The position numbers and the translations under genes are program-made. The notes under the pieces were generated by a model. The model had not been told where the DNA came from and searched no databases. It saw nothing but the letters and a program-made list of their open reading frames with translations. A stretch of DNA of 64,000 bases from Chrysopilus asiliformis (taxonomy: Eukaryota; Arthropoda; Insecta; Diptera; Rhagionidae). Positions 41,320-51,778 of this stretch are shown here, one piece after another. Numbering within the stretch: position 1 is the stretch's first letter; the number at the start of each line of letters is the position of its first letter. The stretch lies in the NCBI GenBank assembly GCA_964034945.1, contig OZ035963.1:40447090-40511089 (forward strand). Reading direction: 5' to 3'.

Positions 41320-41830
41320 CGGAGCATTATGGGGTTTTTGGGGTCGCTGATCACGAATCCGGTATTAGATTTTCAAAATTATAAACGGAAAGTCCTGTAA
41401 AGATAATGCAAATGTCCTATTTCCAATTTTTCTCGCAAAAACTGGCTTTGGGAGGTTTTCTCTGGTGTTCCAATTTCAAAATTCTAAACATAAAGTTCTG
41501 TAAGGATAACGCAAATATCGTTTTTGTATTATGGGGTTCCTGGGGTCGCTGATCGCGAATGCGGTTAGATTTTTAAAATTCGAAATGGAAAGTTTTGTAA
41601 GGATAACGCAAATATCCTTTTTCCCATTTTTCCCCGGAAAAATTGGCATTATAGGGTTTTTAGGGTCGCTGATCACGGCTCTGGTGTTAGAATTTCAAAA
41701 TTCGAAACGGAAGGTTTTTAAGGATAACGCAAATATTCTTTTTCCCGTTTTTCGCCGGAAAAGTCGGTGTTAGATGTGTTAGAAAATTCTAAACGGAAGG
41801 TCCTGTAAGGATAACGTTTTTTCCCAAAAG
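41320..41830 (+). repeat. Diverged tandem repeats (GGGTCGCTGATC family)
   Basis: Units carrying GGGTCGCTGATCACGAAT, CAAAATTCGAAACGGAAAG, CTGTAAGGATAACGCAAATA and TTTTTCCCCGGAAAA recur about three to four times (starts near 41340, 41545 and 41665), with 120- to 205-base spacing because of deletions. The same words, inverted, make up the 121-bp arrays at 44780-46360. Confidence 0.7.
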
Positions 41831-42055
41831 TTTTTAAGTTATTTATGGTTTTTTGGCATTCTAAAATTTATACAGAAAACTTTAAGCTGACAACGTAGGG
41901 TCTACTAGTAACCTTTAAAATTACACTTCATATAATATTCTACGTATTCAAATTTTGGAGAAATAAACATTTTAGGAAAAGCTAATATTTTACGAAATTC
42001 CAACTTTATGTAGAGCTGCAAAAAAAGTATTTAAAGATATTTAAAAAAGCAAGAT
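41831..42055. other. No feature seen
   Basis: AT-rich link between the tandem repeats and repeat copy C. Confidence 0.35.
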
Positions 42056-42869
42056 GTCTGTCTCGCAGAGACGGTCAGAAGACGTGGATCCGCCTACAAC
42101 GATCGCCAATAGATATTTAAGTAAGAAATTTTAGTGAAAATGAAACTAAAGAAACAATTTGATTGACCGTTATGTTACGTTTAGACCAGTCTCAATATTT
42201 TTGCTTCAATATATTGAAGGGTATTAGAAATCGTATGGATCGCTTCAATATAGTCCTTACACGTTCAATATATTGAACACAACCAAAATATTGTTCAATA
42301 TATTGAACGTATAAGGTGCCCATTACGTGATGTGCCTTTCCGTTTGGTGAATTTTGGCATCTTGTACCTAAAAATCAAATTTCACTTGCAACACAACGAA
42401 CAAATGTTTAATTCTAAAATGTTATAGGGCATTTCCATAAATATACTCGGAAGTTGCGCAAATTGCACAAAACATTTTCTTCCATCTCCCCGTAATACTT
42501 AGTTGTTCAGTAATTTGCGAAAGTAAACTAACTAAACGAATAACATATAACTGGGTTTATTATTATCAAAATCTTTTGTGTTATTTGCAGAACTTGCATT
42601 CATGAAAACGCCCATAGATGAAAAACAAATAAAAATCAAAATAAAATAAAATTACACGATAAAAACAACAAAGCAATTTCAATTTACAGCAACTAAAATC
42701 TTAAACACAATCCGCCTGCTTACACAACTCGTATACAGAAATTAAAGGAAACACAATCAAGAGAAACAATCAAGAGAAACAATCAAGTAAAATGAATTTC
42801 CAGAACCAGAACAACCCATATAGAGAAGAGAAACAATCAAGAGTAAAAGCTTTCACTCAACCTCAACAT

Positions 42870-43755
42870 CAGGGTTGGGACTTTAGTACCTATGCATGGC
42901 CGAACTAAACACAGGTCTGTTTGACAGCTCAGTTGCTTCTGGCTGTGACGTCATCGACAAGAAATTTTCATACGATTCAATGGAAGTAAATAAAAAAACA
43001 CTCCGTACGCACAACCACCATCACAAAGAATGCACCGAGGCCGAACATTTCTTGCCGATGACGTAGTAAAATGGCGGCTGTCAACAAGTAACCAGCAGAC
43101 CTGTGTTTAGTTCGGCCATGGTACCTATGTACTAAATAGATCTAGTACCTTTTTGACTCATTTAGTACCCTAGTACCACAGCCCATGAATCTGGTACCTT
43201 TTCATCGTTTATATAAAATATGATTTTATCTGAATTTATTTATAGCTCCTTTTAAAAAGCCATCACTTTTCTATGTATTAGAAAAAAAGTACCTTTTTAA
43301 ATGATCCCGCCACAACTCTTTAATTAATTCGTATGATTAAGGGAGATCTGAAAATCAATCGTAGACCATGGAAATATGATTTATATAGCAATATCTCAAA
43401 ATACTTCTCGAAATTTAAGTTTTTAGATGGAGTTTATACAAAAATTTAAAGTTGAAATAAAAGCGAAAATTTAAAACAAATACATCTAGACAATTTTTAT
43501 TGGTTTTTGGAGTTTTCTAGAGTGTTTTTTGACCGAGAACGGTTATATTTACAGCGCAAAAGTCAATCCATATGGGTTAAGGATTTTTTTTCTAAAACTA
43601 CGAGATTTAGATTTTTCTTGATTCTTATGTAATAAGCATAAAAAACGATTTTGGTTGTACGATAGTTAAAAAAAAATCTAGTACCACATTATCTCAATCT
43701 AGTACCCTTTTTGGGCAAAAATTGTACCTTTTACACATCCTCAAGTCCCAACCCT
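42870..43755. mobile_element. hAT element, 886 bp (TSD CTCAACAT)
   Basis: Ends CAGGGTTGGGACTT and AAGTCCCAACCCTG are perfect 14-bp inverses with CTCAACAT on both sides (42862-42869 and 43756-43763). Copy A preserves the empty site CCTCAACATACTTCG. Subterminal TAGTACC words are frequent. It has no transposase and carries a smaller element at 42895-43120. Confidence 0.92.
42895..43120. mobile_element. Mutator-like MITE, 226 bp (TSD GTACCTATG)
   Basis: Ends CATGGCCGAACTAAACACAG and its inverse, extending to about 25 bases, with a 9-bp direct repeat GTACCTATG (42886-42894 and 43121-43129). A 9-bp duplication suggests the Mutator superfamily. An inner pair CGTCATCG / CGATGACG deepens the fold. 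It lies in a hAT that lies in repeat copy C. Confidence 0.8.
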
Positions 43756-44095
43756 GCTCAACATACTTCGTCGTGTTCTCTTTCCTGTGCCTCTTCCAAA
43801 TATTCAATACCACCAAGAAAACATAAAGAGTATAAATGAAAAATCTGTACAAGCAGCATAACAGCGGCAGTGAAAATTTAGATTTTGATTCTAAAAAAGA
43901 TAATTGAACATAGTTTAACATAACAAAATACCCTAAACAATGCATTAATGTAGGCCGGATCTTATAACACAGTTTCTGTTCGGATGTCACCACAAACTAT
44001 CGAGTATCATCGATTGCAAATTTGTTATCATGGCAGCAAGCCGATTTTCTAATTTGTACCCCCAGAACCAAAATCCAAGACGTATCCACGTCAAA

Positions 44096-44436
44096 AATCT
44101 GCGTTTCCCAGGAACACTTCCTCTATTACAGGCCAAAAAAATTTTTCTATTACAGGCAAAAAATTTTCCCCTGTTATCTTTTGGTAAAACTTTGGTCAAT
44201 TGTTGGAATTGTTGCTCAAACAAACACCGATCAATATGAAGGTGAAATATTTGACGAAGAAATTTAATCTTGACGCGTTTCTTTAAGATTTTTTAAATAA
44301 AGAACTATTTTTCTACTCTCGATTTGTTTTTTTCCCACTCGGTTTCCTTGTCTATACATGCTGTCCTGTTTTTGATTCAAACCAAATTAAAGAGTTTTAG
44401 AATACCAAAAATCCAAAAACAACTAAAAATTTTTGA
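44096..44436. other. No gene seen
   Basis: Short near-direct repeat CTATTACAGGC(C)AAAAAA at 44121-44163. Otherwise unassigned. Confidence 0.4.
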
Positions 44437-45312
44437 GAAAAAAAAAATTAAAAAAAAATTTTAAAAAAAAGCTTTTATTAAAAAAGAATGCACTAAAAAG
44501 AAAATAATAATTTTCTGGACGCTGTGTATCACAAATATAAAAGCTTTTTAAAAGCGAGATAAATTTTTATTTTATTGTTTTATGCTTTATCTCGCTTTTT
44601 AAAAGCTTTTATATTTGTGATACACAGCGTTCAGAAAATTATTTTTTTCTTTTTAGTGCATTCTTTTTTAATAAAAGCTTTTTTTAAAAAAATTTTTTTT
44701 ATTTTTTTTATTTTGTTCTTTTTAGTCTTCGAATATATATCCTTACATTTGAGATGTCCTTACAGGCTTTTTAACTTGAGAATCGTATTCAGCGACCCCA
44801 AAAACCCCCAGAATAGATTTTTTTCCGGAAAATTTGGAGAAAGGGATAATCACGTTATCCTTACAGGACCTTCCGTTATCCTTACTGACTTTTTAATGAC
44901 AGATTCGGATTCAGCGACCCCAAAAACCCCCAGAATAGATTTTTTTCCGGAAAATTTGGAGAAAAGGATAATCACGTTATCCTTACAGGACTTTCCGTTA
45001 TCCTTACTGACTTTTTAATAACAGATTCGGATTCAGCGACCCCAAAAACCCCCAGAATAGATTTTTTTCCGGAAAATTTGGAGAAAAGGATAATCACGTT
45101 ATCCTTACAGGACCTTCCGTTATCCTTACAAGGACGAAGTAGTGAAAATATTGTATTGTCATCGGACTTATATAAGTGTGCAAAATTTCAAGTCAATCGG
45201 ACAAGTGGAAGTGGGTCAAAATTTGATTGCAAGATTTGACCCCGACAAACAAACAAACAAACAAACAGACAAACAGACAAGATAGCGAGCTAAATAAAAG
45301 CTTTTAAAAAGC
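44437..45312 (+). mobile_element. Hairpin plus 121-bp-array element, copy 1
   Basis: Opens with a long palindrome (44437-44715) whose arms contain TGCACTAAAAAGAAA, TTCTGGACGCTGTGTATCAC and AAAAGC.TTTTAAAAGCGAGA. Then come three tandem ~121-bp units (GATTCAGCGACCCCAAAAAC, TTCCGGAAAATTTGGAGAAA, GGATAATCACGTTATCC) at about 44780-45125. It ends with TCAAGTCAATCGGACAAGTG, an (ACAA)n run at 45245-45285 and AAAAGCTTTTAAAAAGCG. No coding function. Layout resembles Helentron-related repeats, but the family is not known to me. Confidence 0.7.
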
Positions 45313-45429
45313 GTTATCCTTGCCTTTAATGACGTTCCGTTTCGAATTTCCGTTTTCGAATTCCACCAGGTTCGAGATCAGTGACCCCCAAAAATCCCCT
45401 ATAGCAAGTTTATTCTGAGAAACAATCGA

Positions 45430-46540
45430 AAAAAAAATAAAAAAAAAATTTAAAAAAAAGCTTTTATTAAAAAAAAAGCACTAAAAAGAAAAAAATAATT
45501 TTCTGGACGCTGTGTATCATAAATATAAAAGCTTTTAAAAAGCGAGATAAATGTTTATTTTATTGTTTTATGCTTTATCTCGCTTTTTAAAAGCTTTTAT
45601 ATTTATGATACACAGCGTCCAGAAAATTATTTTTTTCTTTTCAGTGCATTTTTTTTAATAAAAGCTTTTTTAAAAAAAAAAATTTTTATTTTTTTTTTAT
45701 TTTGTTCTTTTTAGTCTTCGAATATATAGCTTTACATTTGAGATGTCCTTACAGGCTTTTTAACTTGAGAATCGTATTCAGCGAACCCCAAAACCCGCAG
45801 AATATATTTTTTCCCGGAAAATTTGGAGAAAAGGATAATCACGTTATCCTTACAGTACCTTCCGTTATCCTTACAGACTTTTTAATGACATATTCGGATT
45901 CAGCGACCCCAAAAACCCCCAGGATAGATTTTTTTCCGGAAAATTTGGAGAAAAGGATAATCGCGTTATCCTTACAGGACCTTCCGTTATCCTTACAGAC
46001 TTTTTGATGACAGATTCGGATTCAGCGACCCCAAAAACCCCCAGGATAGATTTTTTTTCGGAAAATTTGGAGAAAAGGATAATCACGTTATCCTTACAGG
46101 ACCTTCCGTTATCCTTACAGACTTTTTAATGACAGATTCGGATTCAGCGACCCCAAAAACCCCCAGGATAGATTTTTTTCCGGAAAATTTGGAGAAAAGG
46201 ATAATCACGTTATCTTTACAGGACCTTCCGTTATCCTTACAGACTTTTTAATGACAGATTCGGATTCAGCGACCCCAAAAACCCCCAGGATAGATTTTTT
46301 TCCGGAAAATTTGGAGAAAAGGATAATCACGTTATCCTTACAGGACCTTCCGTTATCCTTACAAGGACGAAGTAGTGAAAATATTGTATTGTCATCGGAC
46401 TTATATAAGTGTGCAAAATTTCAAGTCAATCGGACAAGTGGAAGTGGGTCAAAATTGGGTTGCAAGATTTGATCTGACAGACAAACAGACAAACAGACAG
46501 ACAGACACGAAGGCAAGCTAAATAAAAGCTTTTAAAAAGG
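45430..46540 (+). mobile_element. Hairpin plus 121-bp-array element, copy 2
   Basis: Same order as copy 1: palindrome (45430-45700), five 121-bp units (about 45770-46365), the TCAATCGGACAAGTGG block, a GACA run (46476-46507) and AAAAGCTTTTAAAAAG. Unit number (five against three) differs between the copies, which shows array expansion or loss after duplication. A tail-only relic is at 61130-61215. Confidence 0.7.
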
Positions 46541-46924
46541 ATATTTGCGACATATTTTTGCCGCCTAAGAAGTTTAACTTCAAAAGTCTAAAACCATTAT
46601 AAATTTTTCGCTTTTCTGTGTTGAAAACACTACAACGAATCTCTACCTGAAACAGTTCGGCCAAGTGTTTATCTGAATTCTGAACGCATATTATTGTGTT
46701 AAACACCTTGTTCAGTATCAAGTTTTAAATCTTCAGGTATTCATATTTTTGCATTTGGGACTTTCGTTTTTTATACAACAACTTAGCATGTATTTTTTCA
46801 TCTTCACAGCTGTTTTCAAATCATATTTCCTTCTCACGCTTTCCTTCTTTCACATTTCTTATTAGCTATCAAAACCGAAAAATTCTTAATACTGTCAACG
46901 GAGGATTTTTGTATGTGTACATGC
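46541..46924. other. No gene seen
   Basis: Unassigned link. Its last five bases CATGC (46920-46924) are the target duplication of the Gypsy element. Confidence 0.4.
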
Positions 46925-47076
46925 TGTAGTACTCACCTAACAGGTTCGTATAATGAAACACTTAATATAGTTATAGTAATAACTTTTATTATTATTCTAC
47001 TCCGTCTGCACATGTTCTCTACTTGCTTAACTTAATCTGTCATAATCAGTGGTGCCACACTACTAGGGCTGCCACA
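46925..47076 (-). repeat. Gypsy 3' LTR (152 bp)
   Basis: On the minus strand it starts TGTGGCAGCCCTAGTAGTGT and ends GTACTACA. It differs from the 5' LTR at roughly eight positions plus a 2-base indel. Very short LTR for a Gypsy element. The sequence inside it (47077-47090; minus AAACAAGGGGAGA) is a good polypurine tract. Confidence 0.9.
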
Positions 47077-47279
47077 TCTCCCCTTGTTTAGCAGAACGAA
47101 CCTAACACGTAGTCCTGGAGACGAGCCGGCTTGTTGGAAACTCTGCTACTTCGGCGGCCACTGGAGGGATGCTCCTCTTCTAGTTCCCGCTACTCTACGT
47201 CAAGGCAACCATCTGTCGTAGCCGAAACTGCTACATCTTCCCTCTGTTGCTCCGACGCTTCTTTCGCCTGCGTTGTCAC

Positions 47280-47763
47280 CAGGGATCCCGTTTACACTAC
47301 TATCGTAGTTTTACACTACTATTTCGACATAATTTGACCTAACACTACTTACACTACTGGAAAACTCAAAACACTACCTTTTTCGCCCTATAAAAAACGT
47401 GCTACAAAGAAAGTTAATTTCTAGAGTTGAAAAGTTCATTTATCTGGGGAAAATTAAAAAATATGTAATATCATTCAGATTGTTTATCTAAAATATAAAC
47501 GCACTCAATTCTTGAACAAAAGGGACATATAATACTTAATTCCTTCCTTTAATTTTAATTTGAAAAAAAAATTGATTTTTCTACTAATATAAAAAGGTAC
47601 TCATATGATATGCAATAAAACATAAGACGGTAACATTCAAAATTTGTGGTCTCAATAAAACTCTAAATGACTGCTAAAAAAGTTGACACTACTGAAATCC
47701 CTCTGACACTACTATTTTTCGATCAGCAACACTCCGCTTTTCACTTTTGGGGTGGGAACCCTG
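47280..47763. mobile_element. hAT MITE, 484 bp (TSD GTTGTCAC)
   Basis: Ends CAGGGATCCC and GGGAACCCTG are inverted with one mismatch, and GTTGTCAC is on both sides (47272-47279 and 47764-47771). The word ACACTACT recurs at least seven times near the ends, the likely subterminal binding motif. It sits in the 3' part of the Gypsy element. Confidence 0.87.
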
Positions 47764-48265
47764 GTTGTCACCAGTCCTCCTGGCCCTCGCTCACCACCAT
47801 ACCTCTCAACCCCGTTTAGGCCATCGTCATTTGTAAAAAATTTCTTCAGATGTGCTGAATTCCGTTGAAAAATTTTACCGGTTTCAACACTTTGTACTTT
47901 TATTCTAGGACCTTGCTTTCCTACTATTATGTATTCTTTCGGAGAAAATGTCGGTGTTAATTTGTTACCGGATAGCAGATTTTGCATAAGGACACGATCA
48001 CCTAATGCCAAGTCCCTTGCTTCTGCTTTCCGGTTTCAATTTTGAGAAATTTTACCTTTTTCCTTTTGAATCCGATCCCTATCAGCGAAATCTTCAAATG
48101 GAGGTGCTGTTTCCAAATCTGCTAAGGCTGGAATTTTCGCTCTAATGGTTCGCCCGTAACACAGCTCTGTCAGAGTCTTACCTGTCGTAGCATGTGGTGT
48201 TGTGTAGTACATCAGTAAATAGTCTGACAAGTCTTGTTTCCAATCTCTGCAAAGTGCAAAGCTTC
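47712..48265 (-). pseudogene. Gypsy integrase C-terminal part
   Basis: After the INE-1-like insert the frame reads DWKQDLSDYLLMYYTTPHAT then TGKTLTELCYGRTIRAKIPA (end of the integrase core, with the T-P-H-x-x-T-G motif). A frame break near 48035 leads to ALGDRVLMQNLLSGNKLTPT, FSPKEYIIVGKQGPRI and RNSAHLKKFF (the GPY/F-like C-terminal domain). The frame runs on into the hAT at 47763. The catalytic core is lost. Confidence 0.82.
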
Positions 48266-48830
48266 TTTTTATACCCGTATAGTGAAACCAAAGGGTATAT
48301 TAACTTTGCTTTACCGTTTGTAACGACAAGATCCCGTCATCACACACAAAAATGAATTACACCAGTGTGTTTAGAATGATAAAAATAATTGAATTTTGCA
48401 TGTCCGTCCGTCTGTCCGTCTGTCTGTCCGTCCGTCCGTCTGTGGCGCAGATTGCGGGCGCACGGATTGAGCTAGAGACTTGAAATTTTGCACAGATCCG
48501 TTTTTTTGTAAAATGCGAGGCTAAGTTCGTTAATGGGCAAAAATGGACTATTAGGGAGGGTACCCCCCATACGAACGAAAATGATTTTTGCGAATATCTC
48601 AAAAACGGTGCATCTCATCAAAAAAGTCCAAGAACAAAAGGTATTTAGGATATGATTCTACATAAAACTTCCATACATCAAAATCCGATTGGAATAAATT
48701 TTAAAAAATCTTATTGGAAAGTTTGACTTCAAAGTGGAATTTTGGTACAACTGTTCGAATTTTGATACGAATATCACCATACGGGTCTCCAATGATTGCC
48801 AGATTGGCAATTATAGCTTTTGTTATGTTT
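48266..48830 (+). mobile_element. INE-1/DINE-1-like repeat, copy 5 (fullest)
   Basis: Starts TTTTTATACCCGTATAGTGA and ends TTGTTATGTTT. Has the AGATCCCGTCATCACAC block, GTCY core (48400-48442), GGATTGAGCTAGAGACTTGA block and the CACCATACGGG end. It is a good reference for the other copies. It splits the Gypsy pol frame. Confidence 0.82.
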
Positions 48831-49387
48831 CCGTTTGGCAGTATCGTCTTTCTGTTTCTGTTAAAGTCTTGCTTGCATAGCTAATGATACGTGGCTGCTC
48901 GTTCTTGTCAAATTGTACTAGCACTGCACCTAAACCTACCGGTGAAGCGTCGGTTGTAACTCTTGTCCTGTCATTTGGATCAAAGTAGCCTAGTTCCTTC
49001 ATATCAGTTATAAGATCTTTTAGCTTGTCAAACGCCTCCTGTTGTGGCTTTTCCCATGTAAACACACAATTTTCCTTAGTCAGGACTCTTAAAGGGTGTG
49101 TCAATGTGGTCAGATTTGGTAGAAAACGACCTACGTAGTTAACTAGACCCAGAAAACTTCGGACTTCCTCTGTTGATTTCGGAGCTCTGAACGATTTTAT
49201 CGAGTCAACTTTGTCTTTCGATGGTGTAACTCGTTCTACGGATAGGTGATGACCCAAAAAGTCTAATGCTTGGACCTTAAAAACACATCTCTCTGGGTTC
49301 AACACAACATCGTGTGCTTTCAGAGTTTCGAGGACTTTATTTAGACAGTCATCGTGCTCAGTTTCATCCGTGCCAAATACAGTTATA
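48831..49387 (-). pseudogene. Gypsy RT thumb, connection and RNase H start
   Basis: Continues directly after the mariner (ITVFGTDETEHDDCLNKVLE, then CVFKVQALDFLGHHLS). Next come TPSKDKVDSIKSFRAPKSTE, VRSFLGLVNYVGRFLPNLTT and the RNase H opening VTTDASPVGLGAVLVQFD with its first aspartate, then IISYASKTLTETERRY. It stops at CQTE where INE-1-like copy 5 is inserted; the rest of RNase H and the integrase N-terminus are missing. Confidence 0.9.
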
Positions 49388-49950
49388 CAGGGTGGGCCAG
49401 AATAGACGCGGGGGTTTGAATTCTTTATAATTTTTTTATTTTAGCGAAACCTATAATTTTTTTTTTCAAATACATGTAGTTGATTGATGGGGAATATTTT
49501 TGGTCTAAACATGGAAAATTATATCCCGCAAGTGGTGGCCATTTTCTGCTTCGCAAATCCGTGCTCTTTCCAAGACATTTTCCATAACCTTTCGTGTTAT
49601 GGCCTCGATTTCACTGCGAATGTTGGTTTTCAATTGGCTGATGGTTGTTGGCTTGTTGACGTACACCTTTTCTTTCAAATATCCCCAAAGGAAACAATCT
49701 GGAGTCGTTAGATCAGGTGAACGCGGAGGCCAATTGAAATCGCAACTTTTCGAAATAATGCGTCCGCCAAACATGTTCCGTAAAAGAGCCATTGAGCCCA
49801 CCGCCCACCGATTCGTTGTTCTATTGTGTACAGGTCCATTTTAAATTGCCCAAGTCTTCTTAACAAAATGCTGAAGCAAAATTAAAAAAATAAAAATAAA
49901 AAAAAAGTTATAAAGACTTCAAACCCCTGCGTCTATTCTGGCCCACCCTA
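49388..49950 (-). mobile_element. mariner-type element, 563 bp, internally deleted
   Basis: Ends CAGGGTGGGCCAGAATAGAC and its inverse (~45 bp, last base mutated) lie between TA dinucleotides (49386-49387 and 49951-49952). It carries the C-terminal part of a transposase on the minus strand (49801-49505). It landed inside the Gypsy RT straight after the YIDD box, without loss of the flanking frame. Confidence 0.9.
49505..49801 (-). pseudogene. mariner transposase C-terminal fragment
   Basis: The frame reads FNWPPRSPDLTTPDCFLWGY, LKEKVYVNKPTTISQLKTNI and HLRDIIFHV. WPPRSPDLxxxDxFLWG holds the last catalytic acidic residue of the IS630-Tc1-mariner DDE fold. The N-terminal two thirds are missing, so it cannot transpose by itself. 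Confidence 0.87.
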
Positions 49951-49952
49951 TA

Positions 49953-51111
49953 TCATCAATATAATTAAGAGCGTTGCTGCATTCCACTAATATGTTTTCC
50001 ATTTCCTTTTGGAAGAGTTCAGGTGCACAAACATCAATCTTTTGTAGCGGAACATTCCTCTGTGCGTAATGAAGGTCGTTATATATCTGCAGGACTCTTT
50101 CAACTCTAAATGGTGAAACGCGTTTTTTACGTCCAGCCGCGAGAAGTGTTTAGCGGCTTTAAACCTTGGTAAAAAGTCCTCAAATGTTGGCAATGGGTGA
50201 TTTTCCCGCTGAATAGCTTGATTAGCTCTTCGCATGTCTAGGCTCAGTCGCAGATCTCCGTCGTTTTTTATAGTTGGGACTAGTGGTGAAACCCACGGGG
50301 ACGGTTTCCTTACTTTCTCAATAATATCTAATGCTAACAGTTCATTCAGCTTATCATCAATTTGTTTAACGAGGGCGATCGGTGGACGTCGGAGTTGTTG
50401 AACAACTCCAGAGATCGATGTGTCAATCGGTATTTTGATTTGGATATCCTTAATTTTAGGAAAAGGTTTTCTTTCTGATCGTATATCGTTAATTGCTTGA
50501 CGGTCGATAGGTAAACCGATCGAAAGCACTCCCAACTCTTTAGATGTTATTTTCCCTAAAAGGGGCTGAGTTCCGTTCCGTATCACGTAAAACCGAGCCG
50601 TTGTTTTAGGCGATTTACCTTCTACTCCCACTGAAATGTGTGTTGTAAAAACTCCTACGACTTCCAAGGGCTTATGGGTACCATAAGGCCGGAAGACTAC
50701 ATTTGTTTCCTTTTCCTGATTCCAAACTCGAATGCCACTCTGTTTTAAGTAATGCCAAGTCAATTCATCAATAATGTTACATTTAGAGCCCGAGTCTATT
50801 AGCATGTTTACATGAATACCGCCAATATTACACCGAATGATCCCTTCGTCGTCAATCAAGCTGAATATAAAACTTTCCTGTATGTTTTCTGTATCAGTCG
50901 TTTGCACTGCTCTAATTCGTGCTTGCTTGTACTGACTAGGATCGCTTTCTGCTGATGTTCCCTCCATCGTACGGAAATTCCTTTTGAGTGTTTTGCATTT
51001 AGCCGAGAAATGCCCTATACGATTGCATTTATCACAAGTCTTATTACGCACTGGACATTTCACGTCGTTTGCGAAATGGCCTTTACGGCCACAACGGTAG
51101 CATTCAATCAA
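49953..51111 (-). pseudogene. Gypsy zinc knuckles, protease and N-terminal RT
   Basis: Order along the frame: two CCHC knuckles (CYRCGRKGHFAN and CDKCNRIGHFSAKC), protease with active site LIDSGSKCNIID, then RT blocks (SPWVSPLVPTIKNDGDLRLS, LDMRRANQAIQRENHPLPTF, FSRLDVKNAFHHLEL, ITTFITHRGMFRYKRLMF). A small deletion just after RLMF shifts the frame. In the shifted frame the RT goes on (CAPELFQKEMENILVE) to NYIDDI at 49953-49970, where the mariner is inserted. The catalytic Y-x-D-D is therefore present but split from the rest. Confidence 0.9.
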
Positions 51112-51265
51112 ATTGGAATTTAATTTACCTTGACTTTTCCGAATTTGGTTTACATGGCCATTGGTCTGTGTGTCGAATTCTGTCGAATTCTGTGTCGAAC
51201 ATTAGCGCTTGGTGTCATTTTACTGAATTCGTATTTCACAGCCTGAAAAGCATTAACAATTCTAG

Positions 51266-51778
51266 TCATATCAGCCAGAGATAGAGACTCTTTCTATAGA
51301 GCTTCTCTCTGAGCTCATGTGGTGCCCAAATGATGACTTTGTCGGTAATGCTAGTCTCTCTGCTTTCAGCTGAAGACTTCCCGAATTCACATTTATTCGC
51401 TTGTTGTTGAGCACGTAACATGAACTTTTCAATCGGCTCATCCTGTTGAGGCTTAAGAGTCCAAAAAACGTGTCTCTCAAAAGAAGCGTGATGTTTTGGA
51501 GCAAAATACAGATCTAATTTGTCAATTGCCACTTTGTAACAATCTTTCCCTTCAGCATTTTCTTCCACGTCTGCATCAGGAATACTATAAAACACATCCT
51601 GGAGTTCGAATCCTCCCCTTGCAAGAAGAGTGCTTTTAAGTCGTGCTTTATCAGTAATCCCGTCGGCAGACGCCAAAAGCTCGAACGCCATTTTCCATTG
51701 CACCCATTTGGAACGCACCTCTGAGGGGGGCGCATTAGCACAACTAAATGGGGGCAAATTGTATGATCTATCATTCAT
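51266..51778 (-). pseudogene. Gypsy gag capsid region
   Basis: A 170-residue frame from MNDRSYNLPPFSC. It has the capsid pattern of Gypsy gag: VRSKWVQWKMAFELLASADG, KLDLYFAPKHHASFERHVF, LKPQQDEPIEKFMLRAQQQA then CEFG, ITDKVIIWAPHELREKLY. The frame is lost just after LREKLYRKSLYL, about 150 bases before the zinc-knuckle frame, so gag is no longer continuous. Gag would form the particle and package RNA. Confidence 0.82.

Larger units (their letters stand above)
42056..44095. repeat. Unclassified repeat family, copy C
   Basis: Begins TGTCTGTCTCGCAGAGACGG and ends at about GACGTATCCACGTC (44095). Apart from an inserted hAT (42870-43755) it runs in parallel with copy A over its whole length, so the unit is about 1.1 kb. 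The start motif GACGTGGATCC and end motif GTATCCACGTC are inverted relative to each other. Confidence 0.72.

Noticed and set aside
44575..46472. Frames through the 121-bp arrays (DSDSATPKTPRIDFFP repeats)
   Set aside because: Tandem repeat sequence with varying unit number; no independent coding evidence.
44437..46540. Possible CRISPR array from 121-bp direct repeats
   Set aside because: Units are contiguous with no unique spacers, and the DNA is eukaryotic with introns and LINEs.
51590..51625. GTTCGAATCC box that could be a tRNA T-arm
   Set aside because: It lies in the gag reading frame and no acceptor or anticodon stem can be formed around it.
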